Of a stretch of 32,500 bases of DNA, positions 1 to 8,386 are shown in pieces. A model generated the notes under the pieces. That model searched no databases, was not told the origin of the DNA, and saw only the letters and a list, made by a program, of their open reading frames with translations. The DNA is taken from the NCBI GenBank assembly GCA_009746045.1, contig RPFO01000059.1:2423068-2455567 (forward strand), read 5' to 3'. The translations under genes and the position numbers were made by a program. How positions within the stretch are numbered: position 1 is the first letter of the stretch; each line of letters starts with the position of its first letter. The DNA comes from Mesostigma viride. Lineage: Eukaryota; Streptophyta; Mesostigmatophyceae; Mesostigmatales; Mesostigmataceae.

Positions 1-424
1 GCGCGACCCGGACCTATGTGACACAACTGCTTGAAGATGCAGGGCTTCTGGGACTATCCGTACTCCGCGCCCGCATGATTGACAAGGAGAAATGGGCTGC
101 CATCTGCGATAAGCACCTTCCCGAGGGGTATGCTCCTGTTTTCTCCCCACGGGCCCCGCGGCCCGTTTCTAGCCAGGGTAGAAGTCCGCAGGTGGAGGTT
201 ATTGGTCCTGAGGATAGCCGCTACACTACCGCCTCGTCTGCATGCCATTACAGTAGAGGACAGCTCGGATGAGGATTACATCCCCATCTAGTGCGGTTAG
301 GGGATGATGCAGACAATATTTGTTTAAATTTTTGTGTAATTATTTTTCTAATGAGATTAGCATAGTACTCCGTGGCATGCCTTTGCGCATGACACGCAAG
401 TACTTACTTACTTACTTACTTATC
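1..424 (+). mobile_element. 3' end of a LINE (family C), 5' part outside the window
   Basis: Residual 3' end of a non-LTR retrotransposon. It consists of a short coding remnant, an AT-rich 3' UTR and a terminal (ACTT)n tail at about 401-422. The 76 bp at 334-409 recur almost unchanged at 5109-5184 in the same orientation, where they again end in an ACTT-type tail. This shows that this sequence is the mobile 3' end of a repeated family. The 5' boundary lies beyond the window edge. Family assignment to a named clade is not possible from this fragment. Confidence 0.65.
3..272 (+). pseudogene. C-terminal remnant of LINE ORF2 (partial)
   Basis: The frame is open from the window edge to a stop at 270-272. 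The part near residues 5-35 (motifs VTQLLEDAGL and KEKWAAICDKH) resembles the short tail that follows the reverse transcriptase domain in plant and algal LINE ORF2 proteins, where a Trp-containing helix closes the protein. No catalytic residues are included. A competing frame ending at 291 has an acidic tail (EDSSDEDY), so a frameshift near the end is possible. Calling it LINE-derived rests mainly on the repeated 3' UTR and the ACTT tail that follow. Confidence 0.45.
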
Positions 425-666
425 AAGGAATATGTGCTACATGATCTCCCAACGGAGGCATGTTATAATTTAATTTAATTCAATGTAGGAGTATATATTG
501 GAAGTGCGCCCTCGCGCGGGCCGTAGAGATTTTCTGATCTCACAAAAGAAGTGGCGCAGCTTGGGCGCTGCGCCGATTTTCAGCACTTGCAGCATATCGA
601 CTCAGCGGGCCCCTTCATAACAGTGTTTTTTGCAGGGCTAACTTTTGCAAAGAACACAAGTCGTAA
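425..666. other. AT-rich spacer with a second LINE 3'-end-like motif and a hairpin
   Basis: No gene is seen here. Bases 423-482 (CTACATGATCTCCCAACGGAG followed by TTTAA-type repeats) resemble 4664-4722, the 3' end of the half-LINE described below, so this is probably a relic of the same family's 3' end. At 553-574 an 8-bp perfect inverted repeat (GGCGCAGC, 6-base loop, GCTGCGCC) could form a hairpin. No function is assigned. Confidence 0.4.
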
Positions 667-674
667 GTCCAAAC

Positions 675-1162
675 CAGGGTTGGGCGTAAAGGGGGTCAGG
701 GAGTTGACGTAACGTAAACACGTCTAATGGAAAATAGGGTGGCGTAAAACGTAAAATCGACGTAAAGGTTTACGTGCGTAACGTAAAGACGTAACGTAAA
801 ACCGCACAAAAGCTCATGCAAAAGCTCATGTTTCCCACCATTTCCATGCAAAAACTAGACACTGCTGTCGGTGCACCACCTGGCGCCGCGCCGACGCGGC
901 GCCATTAGGCCTACAAGAGCTCACTAGAGCCCCTTCACCGTGCAACCATCTGCCGACATTTCCTTCCCACACGGGTTTACGTTACGTCCACTTTATGTTA
1001 CGTTTTTACCGTAAAATGAGGTAGAAAGGCAACGTAAAGGACGACGTACGTAAAGGCATTACGTGCCCATTTTTGCCACGTAAAGCGTAACGTAAAACAC
1101 ACGTAATTACGTCAACGTAATTACGTGTTCACGTAACGTAAACCATTTTACGCCCAACCATG
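675..1162. mobile_element. hAT-type MITE (488 bp) with ACGTAA subterminal repeats
   Basis: The element begins CAGGGTTGGGCGTAAA and ends with the reverse complement of CATGGTTGGGCGTAAA: 15 of 16 matching terminal bases, with the CAGGGTTGGGC start typical of hAT elements. Flanking 8-mers are GTCCAAAC (667-674) and GTCCAATT (1163-1170), an imperfect 8-bp target-site duplication, as expected for hAT. There is no transposase ORF, so it is non-autonomous. Both subterminal zones (about 690-800 and 970-1145) are crowded with ACGTAA/TTACGT motifs, about twenty in total. hAT transposases bind repeated subterminal motifs, so these are probable binding sites (inference). Confidence 0.8.
882..903. repeat. 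GC hairpin in the MITE centre
   Basis: A perfect 9-bp inverted repeat, GGCGCCGCG and CGCGGCGCC, is separated by a 4-base loop (CCGA). It lies in the unique central part of the hAT MITE, between the two ACGTAA-rich ends. Confidence 0.7.
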
Positions 1163-1366
1163 GTCCAATTCGGGAGAATCCGGACCATGATGGTAGCCCC
1201 CTGGTTTGTCTGTAATACCCCGCCATGCATGTCCACGAGGTAGCCATGGCTGTCGGGGCTCATAACTTTCACGTTTGAGCACCGAATTTAGCCGTGAATA
1301 TCACAATCGCTTCGTCTTTCTAAGACGCACATGCTGATATAATTTTCCGACGCTATTACGCAATAT

Positions 1367-2721
1367 ATGGCGAATAAACGCGCCTCGACGCAACGCAGCC
1401 TGGCGGCTGCGCTCGGCAATGAAAATACGTCTGCAGCTCAGGCTGCAGCTCCGCCATCAGGTCCGGCAGGCAGCGGCGACACTAGTCGTGCACTGGTGGT
1501 CGTCCAGCAACCTCCCGGGCTTAACGCCTCGCCATCTGCATCGCCTGACCCCAAGCGCACCCGCTCAGCCGACAAAACAGCCGGAGGGTCTTCACGCCCC
1601 TCAGAACCGCGCTTTCGGCCCCGGCCTTTCCAGGTCGATGATTACGACTGGGACAACATGCCTCCGTCCGATGCTATGGACTGCATCTTCTACGGGGACT
1701 ACGCTTCGCTTTACGACCTGTGCCTCCATCTCCACGACACCGATCGCCTCCTCACCCCGAACGGCATCCGCTGGGTTAACATCCACATGCTTTTCGGGAC
1801 CACCCGCCCCCAACTCCAGCACGCCATCCTCAACTCCCTTCTCAAGCGCTCCGACGGCGAGATCTGGGCTCCATCCATCTCCGCCCCCACACTCCGTTCC
1901 ATCCTGACGGAAGCCTTTCAGCAGCACGTGACCCCCCTTGCTGCCGACATTTCAGCAATCGGCGGCACGCTGACTGCTGAACTTCCTCACATTTCCACCG
2001 CCGCCGCCTCCACCTCCACCGCCGTTTCCGCCTTCACTGCCGACATCAAAGCCCAGCTCCTCGACCTCGACCAACGCCTTCAAGCCACCGCCACCGCCCT
2101 TGAGAGCTTGCATGACACCGCCGGCCTCACCGCCCAAGCGGTGCAGGAAATCGCTGCCCAGCCGGCACCTGCTGGCCCGGCCAGTGATGTTCCCTCCACC
2201 TGGGCGGACTTGCTTAAGCATCACACCACCTCCACCACCTCCACCATCGCGGCACAACTCAAGCAACAAGCCCTCGACCTTCGCGAGGCGGCCGAGCTCG
2301 ACAAGCGCAGCCACAATGTCATCGTCAAGCACTTCGACCAGCCGGCAGGTGAGACCTCCACGAGTCTCCTTGAGGCAGTTAAGCGCGCCATTCTTGCCCC
2401 CATGTTACTCACTGGTGAGCTGGACATGTCGGTTGTCCGCCTCCCCGCGCGCGGGGGAAGGCTGGCCCGGCACCCGTGCTCCTCACCTTTAAGTACATGA
2501 CGGACAAGCTGGCGTTCCTTAAATGCCGCAAGAAGCTCTCGGAGACTCGCTTCACGCTGGACGACGACTTGACCTTGGCCCAGCAACAGCGGCGACGCGA
2601 GCTATGGCCGACCTACCTTCAGCTCCGGCAGCGTGCAGGGGGGAAGCCGGTATACTGGAGGGGGGCGGTCATCCACGTTGACCACAAGCCCTGGCAGGCC
2701 CCTCCTGCCACTCCAGGCTAG
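1367..2721 (+). pseudogene. LINE ORF1 (RNA-binding, L1-ORF1-like) with one frameshift
   Basis: The ATG frame from 1367 runs about 360 residues and then shifts frame near 2447-2460, in a CGCGCGGGGG run; a second frame carries on to the stop at 2721. Together they cover about 450 residues. The N-terminus (1-90) is low-complexity and basic. Residues about 190-250 look like a coiled coil. The C-terminal part has the L1 ORF1 pattern: a basic N-V-I-V strand (HNVIVKHF), then VLLTFK, then FTLDDDLTLAQQ, RRRELWP and WRGAVIHVD. In the family this domain binds LINE RNA and forms trimers through the coiled coil. The shift could be a real mutation or an assembly error in the GC run. Naming as ORF1 is by pattern. 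Confidence 0.7.
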
Positions 2722-2779
2722 GGAATATACCAGTAGTGTAGATTAGATAGGCTTAGCCTTGCAAGTGGCCCACGCGCAT

Positions 2780-4284
2780 TAATTAATTAATTAATAGACA
2801 CGTGACTGCGTCACGTGAGCATAAGTCCTCAGTGGGAGGGGAACATGGGATGGAATGGATGGTATAAGCTATCTAGGTCCTAGTTACAGGGGTGTGGGCA
2901 CCGCGGCCCGAATCGCTATGAATGCCATACTTGGTCACACGCGGAGCCCCCACAGGCTTGGCGGGGTGGTCTCCTTCATCACTTGCCATCTATCCTTGCG
3001 CACCATCTGCCTCCATATTACAGACAAACCAGGAGGCTGCCCGGGGGTGAGCCCGTCACGTCTAGTGTAGCACATGTCCATGCCGAGTCTATCACGAAAA
3101 GTCCACGGGTGGCGGCCCTGCCGCGCGCGGCCGGGGGCACGCCAGGTGAGGACATATCGCCCAGGCTGGGCGGGCTTGGTGCCAGCTAGTCTATCTGATG
3201 TATCTACCTGATCTGTGCGGGCCAGGTGCCCGGCTAGGCCCAGGCGCCTGTGCCTAATAATGTGGGAAACATAGGGCAAATCAGCGTACAAATCCTCATT
3301 ACTAATGTGCAAACCAAAGGGGATGTTAAGGGCCTTGCGCAGCATCTTGGTGACGGCGCCGTCGAGTCGTTGCTCCAGCTCCTGCATCAGTGTCCACGTC
3401 TCGGCGCCGTAGGTCAGGATCGTCAGAATGACGACCTTGAAGAGGTCACGCTTGACGATCCGGGGTAGGGCGGGGTTGCTCCACCAGCGGCGGTGGTCAT
3501 GGAGGTGCGCCCACGCCATGCCGATCCGTGTCGTCATGTCGTCCTCGCAGTCAGGAAGCCAACTGCCGAGCAGCTTGAAGCGGCCTGAAGTAGGGTAGTT
3601 GACCTCGGCATCGTCTAAGAGGCGGAGTGTGGGTGGGGGCCCTGCCATGCCGAGGGCCAGGGCCTCCGTTTTGGGGCTGATTTCTAGACCAACCGCCCGA
3701 GCCTCGAGCGCCAGGCAGTCCAGCCAAAGTTGGGCAGACTCCGGCTTCTCGATGAGCGTGATGTCGTCGGCATAAATGAGGTCAGCTAGTAAATTCTGCT
3801 TGTTAGTCGGCCCCCCTTCCCCAAGCTCGTTCGTGATCGCTAGGCCAGGGGCACGGCCTGCAATGCTAGCAAAGCGAGCACGTGCCTGGCGCATAACATA
3901 ATCCACTACAATAATAAACAGGTACGGCGACAGGACGCAACCCTGCCAGACGCCGGTCTGCAGTGGGCAGGGCGGGGTTATGCCGTGCTGAGTGCGCACC
4001 GAAGTGGTGGACCCCTCATACAGCGTGCGGATGACGGTAATCAGGGGAGTGGGGACGCGAGCGCGAGCAAGTACAGCCCATAGAGCCGGCGTCCCAGAGG
4101 ACAGAATCAAAAGCCTTGATGAAGTCGACGAAGATCAGGATGGCGGGAAACTCACCAGGTTGCAGGAGAGCGATTTCCTCGAAGAGGCGACGCGCGACGA
4201 AGATGGCCATGACGGTGTTGCGCCCAGGACGGAAGCCCATTTGACTTTCCCCAAGGTGACAGTCGAGAGCAGAACGAAGGCGGC
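2780..4284 (-). mobile_element. 5'-truncated LINE (element B) inserted into element A
   Basis: A reverse-transcriptase LINE in minus orientation. Its 3' end lies at the left, with a (TTAA)n tail at about 2780-2796. Its 5' end stops near 4284, exactly where recognisable RT homology ends. The 11-mer CCCACGCGCAT occurs at 2769-2779 and again at 4285-4295, both preceded by GGC, and forms the target-site duplication. Removing B restores element A's 3' UTR. The endonuclease domain and the start of the RT are missing, the usual result of incomplete target-primed reverse transcription. Confidence 0.75.
2935..4284 (-). pseudogene. LINE ORF2 reverse transcriptase fragment, frameshifted
   Basis: Two frames join near 4085-4105. 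The upstream frame has the RT fingers motif (SQMGFRPGRNT) and motif A (FVDFIKAFDSV, with the first catalytic Asp). The downstream frame has motif B (GVWQGCVLSP), motif C (YADDITLIEKP, the catalytic Asp pair), the thumb region and the typical LINE C-terminal TYGAETWTLM and WRQMVRKD segments, ending at 2935. The endonuclease and the N-terminal RT are absent, so it cannot be active. The family copies LINE RNA at a nicked target. One frame break plus 5' truncation marks it as dead. Confidence 0.9.
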
Positions 4285-4295
4285 CCCACGCGCAT

Positions 4296-4723
4296 GTGCG
4301 CCCATAATGGCCCCCATGGATGATGCTTTCGGTATCTAGCCGCGCCCAGCCTACAATGGGACCTCCCATGGATGATGCATTAAGAATTTAGCCATGCGAT
4401 GCCTATGCAGGGAGTTACTCTCTGCTGAGATGCCATGTGTACACCAGCTATAGCCTAGCCACATACCCTCCACCCCATATGTCATGCAGGCCTTCTAGGC
4501 CCTCTCCTCAAGCCCCCCCTGGGTGCCTGTGCTTGTTAAGGAGGCATGAACCATCATGGCGGTGCAGGTGCACCTTGTGCACCCAGAGCAGGTGACAGTT
4601 GTACATCCTCCACCTGCAGGTTGTAGCCCTGATTGTATTACAAACCCATAGATGCCCCTTTCTCAGGGCTATGTGTTACATATGCTCCCAACGGAGCTAT
4701 GATTTTAATTAATTAATTAATTA
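4296..4723 (+). other. 3' UTR of element A after the nested LINE
   Basis: Noncoding sequence that continues element A after the duplicated CCCACGCGCAT. Near the end, GTGTTACATATGCTCCCAACG resembles the 3'-end motif at 423-482. The segment ends in TTAA repeats (about 4705-4723). The direct repeat CCCATGGATGATGC appears at about 4313-4326 and 4367-4380. No ORF or RNA gene is recognised. Confidence 0.5.
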
Positions 4724-4734
4724 ATGGTCCAATT

Positions 4735-5085
4735 AACATGCTTTTTGCCTTTAGACTTAGGTTTTTGCGTTAGTTAGGTAAGTTTGCAATTAAAAAATAA
4801 CGCTGTAAGTCCGAGAAAAGGTGCATGAATATAACAAAACTAAAACATCGTGAATGATGGCAGGCCCTGTGGTGCATGCGCTGAGTGCATTGCAAGGCAG
4901 ATATATGACTCCAATGCGATGCATTTGCAGGCCCACTAGCATGCATCCATGACCCGCGTCACATTGAATTGCAACTGTATGCACGTATATGCCACACTCG
5001 ACACGGGGTGTTTGGATGGTGCGTCGATGTTCAAATGATCTGGTACATGGGCATGTCATATATGCAGGCACACTACACACATATC
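4735..5085. other. Unassigned AT-richer spacer
   Basis: No gene, repeat or RNA recognised. A 96-codon minus-strand frame at 4790-5080 has no recognisable motif and is judged chance. Confidence 0.4.
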
Positions 5086-5098
5086 AGTCCAAAGTATT

Positions 5099-5184
5099 TG
5101 TAACTTACGTGTAATTATTTTTCTAATGAGATTAGCATAGTACTCCGTGGCATGCCCATGCGCATGACACACAAGTACTTACTT
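5099..5184 (+). mobile_element. Very short 5'-truncated LINE copy (family C) with target-site duplication
   Basis: Bases 5109-5184 match 334-409 with few differences and end in the same ACTT tail. The flanks AGTCCAAAGTATT (5086-5098) and AGTCCAAAATATT (5185-5197) are a 13-bp target-site duplication with one mismatch. The insert is therefore a LINE copy cut down to its last 80-90 bases, inserted 3' of the importin gene. Confidence 0.8.
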
Positions 5185-5377
5185 AGTCCAAAATATTACA
5201 ATGTGCATTTGCAGTCATTGTACCTGTGTTCGAAGGATGCATGGCATGATTTGCCGTTCCTGTATGCACATGGGTGGCTAATTTGTATAAAACTATAGGA
5301 AATCAATGTGATTAAACTAACAAGAAGACTAGAATTGAAGCCTCCGTGACTGCACAGGCTAACACCATTAATGGTAG

Positions 5378-5383
5378 TTTATT
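5378..5383 (-). terminator. Possible polyadenylation signal of the importin gene
   Basis: On the minus strand AATAAA stands about 26 bases after the stop codon. A TGTAA, the signal commonly used in chlorophyte algae, occurs on the same strand at 5196-5200, about 210 bases after the stop, at the edge of the short LINE insertion. Which one is used cannot be told from sequence. Confidence 0.3.
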
Positions 5384-5408
5384 ATTGTTAAACTGGCAGC
5401 TGCGAAAG

Positions 5409-8350
5409 TCATTGCGTTTGAGATACAAGAGCGACCAGGGCTGCCTTTTGGTCTTCTGGCAACGCCACCACCAGCGCCTCCAGCTCCGCGCGGTGAGCCG
5501 TATCCATCACCCGTTTGAACGCTTGGCCAATCGCCGACTTGGTGTCTGCGCCCACATCTTCATCCACCGCAACGCCACCGAACAGCTGCACAATCTTGGG
5601 GACATGTGGCAGTATCTGCAGATAACACAAAGAGTCCACCCAGGTAAAACGCACTCAAGCATACACACACACAAATAGGCATGTTGGCGGATGTCAAGTA
5701 AGGAGAACAGCCCCGCGATGCCCTCGCTAAATGGTATCCATTCTATTTCGCAGCTGTGACATCAACGGTGACAGTCCCCACCACAACCATGAGCATCTCC
5801 ACCACAGCCATCACATGTGGCGTTGGTTCCCATGTCCCAGCGAAAACGAAACAAACGCATTCGGCACAGGTGCGCAGCCAAGGACAAAACGAGGAAGCAA
5901 TGTGTAGATGTAAGCAGGTGGATTGCTCAACCGGCACCCCAAGGGGACTAGAGAGTGTTTCCATGCAGACGCGCGCGACGTTGTACGGGGACTAGAGAGT
6001 GTTTCCATGCATACGCGCGCGCCGTTGTATGGGGACTAGAGAGTGTTTCCATGCAGACGCGTGCGCCGTTGTACGGGGACTAGAGAGTGTTTCCGTGCAT
6101 ACGCGCGCGGCGTTGTACGGGGACTAGAGAGTGTTTCCATGCATACGCGCGCGACGTTGTACAGGACTAGAGAGTGTTTCCATGCAGACGCGCCCGCCGT
6201 TGTACGGGGACTAGAGAGTGTTTCCATGCAGACGCGCGCGCCGTTGTACGGGGACTAGAGAGTGTTTCCATGCATACGCGCGCGACGTTGTACGGGGACT
6301 AGAGAGTGTTTCCATGCAGACGCGCGCGCCGTTGTACGGGGACTAGAGAGTGTTTCCATGCAGACGCGCGCGCCGTTGTACGGGGGCTAGAGAGTGTTTT
6401 CATGCAGACGCGCGCGCCGTTGTACGGGGACTAGAGAGTGTTTCCATGCATACGCGTGCGACGTTGTACGGGGACTAGAGAGTGTTTCCATGCATACGCG
6501 CGCGACGTTGTACGGGGACTAGAGAGTGTTTCCATGCATACGCGCGCGCCGTTGTACGGGGACTAGAGAGTGTTTCCATGCATACGCGCGCGCCGTTGTA
6601 CGGGGACTAGAGAGTGTTTCCATGCAGACGCGCGCGCCGTTGTACTTGCTACAGACGCAAACATGGCAGATCACATGCTCTCTCACACGCTACTACCAGG
6701 TGACACATCCCCCCACAGGCAGAAGTGCACCCCGAGCCTAGCCACAAGCAACCGTGGAAGTGAGCTCAACACGATGGTGTGGTTTACAATAGACCCCAAC
6801 CCCCCTCCAAAAAAGAATAGAGGATATTTGCTGAGAAACCCCAACGGGAGTCCATTCCGTGAGAAGGGTCCACCGCGTAGCGAGCTTGGCCCAAGAGGTC
6901 GCACCGAAAGATTATCGACCACACAGATGGCCGGCCCTACTTGCCACGCTGCCTGCCACCCTACTTGCCACCCCACTGTCCACGCTGCCTGCCCCACTCA
7001 CATCCGGGTGGAACGCGGTCAGCAGGTGGCACAGGCAGCCGTACACGGGCAGCGCCTCGTCCTTGTCGTCCTCCAACGGCAGCGCGTCCAGCAGCACAGG
7101 GAGCACCTGCAGATACACCGCCACCATGGGTAACGGCGACAGCAGACAGTTGCACATATTAGACAGACAATAACACACATAGCGGCTGGCACCGGCGAAT
7201 ATATTTATGAGTGCTGCATTAGCAGTTCTGCAATATGGGTTGTCCCTACCCGAAGTAGTTCTCACACACAGCAGCACTTTCCTCGCACCCTTCCTCCCCC
7301 TGTTATCCCATGCCCAACATCACCCGCCCACACAGGGTGCGTAAAGACTCCACGTTGCACGGCCCGCGCCGTGCTCAAAATAGCAGGCCCAGCTGCGTGC
7401 GTATCCAGCCCAGCTATTAACAAGGCCCGAGCGGTGTACGGGCCCATGAGGGCACTTACACACCCACAGGTTGTGTTGCTTACTCAGAAGAATGCCTGCC
7501 TCCATCATCCTGCCGGCGCATGGTGAATACAAATCCAGCCTTTGTGACCTGCTTTTTTCTCACCGAATGAGTTACACGACATCTGTTGAGATATTCAAAC
7601 AAGGAAAGTGCTGCTGGCTATGGCATGCTTGCACCCACCACACCCCACCTCCCCTTGCCCCTATCTGCGCGGGCGGGATCGGCTGCCCCCACCCCACCTC
7701 CCCTTGCCCCTAGCTGCGCGGGCGGGATCGGCTGCCCCCACCCCACCTCCCCTTGCCCCTACCTGCGCGGGCGGGATCGGCTGCCCCCACCCACCTCCCC
7801 TTGCCCCTACCTGCGCGGGCGGGATCGGCTGCCCCCACCCCACCTCCCCTTGCCCCTACCTGCGCGGGCGGGATCGGCTGCCCCCACCCCACCTCCCCTT
7901 GCCCCTAGCTGCGCGGGCGGGATCGGCTGCCCCCACCCCACCTCCCCTTGCCCCTACCTGCGCGGGCGGGATCGGCTGCCCCCACCCCACCTCCCCTTGC
8001 CCCTACCTGCGCGGGCGGGATCGGCTGCCCCCACCCCACCTCCCCTTGCCCCTACCTGAGCCAGCGGGATCTGCTGTGGGCAGGCCATCATCATGCGGCA
8101 GACGGCGCTAACCGCGTTGTCGCGCACGCCGCCCTCCTCGCTGGAGAAGAAGAGCGGGTGCAGCTTCTGCAGCAGCTGCGGGCACAGCCTGCGCGCACGC
8201 GGCCATGCGGCCACATGCCATGGCACGGCAGGAATATTGTACGGAAGAAGCCGGCTGGCAGGCACATAGTAAGAAAGGAGCCTGGCAGCTGGGTCACATC
8301 AAGGGAAGGGTGTCCACGGCCCGGAAGCGGTGGGGCGGGCACACTAGCCG

Positions 8351-8386
<36 letters not shown>

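Larger units (their letters stand above)
1171..4723 (+). mobile_element. ORF1-only LINE ('half-LINE', element A), split by a later LINE
   Basis: Two pieces, 1171-2779 and 4296-4723, form about 2.0 kb once the intervening LINE is removed. The piece carries a 5' leader, an L1-ORF1-like gene (1367-2721), a 3' UTR and a (TTAA)n tail at about 4705-4723. TGGTCCAATT occurs both just before the element (1161-1170) and just after its tail (4725-4734), giving a 10- to 11-bp target-site duplication. No ORF2 in the same orientation is present. The 5' duplication copy overlaps the MITE right end, so element A landed at the MITE edge. It is either a non-autonomous ORF1-only element or an internally deleted LINE. 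Confidence 0.65.

Noticed and set aside
4790-5080. 96-residue minus-strand gene
   Set aside because: No motif, no conserved pattern and low-quality composition; it lies between transposon relics.
5229-5240. A tRNA B-box-like GTTCGA
   Set aside because: Too few matches to the B box, no A box at the right distance and no cloverleaf seen.
6036-6741. Proteins with METLSSPRTT or MFPCRRV repeats
   Set aside because: Frames in the 44-bp intron 18 array, in changing frames because 44 is not a multiple of three.
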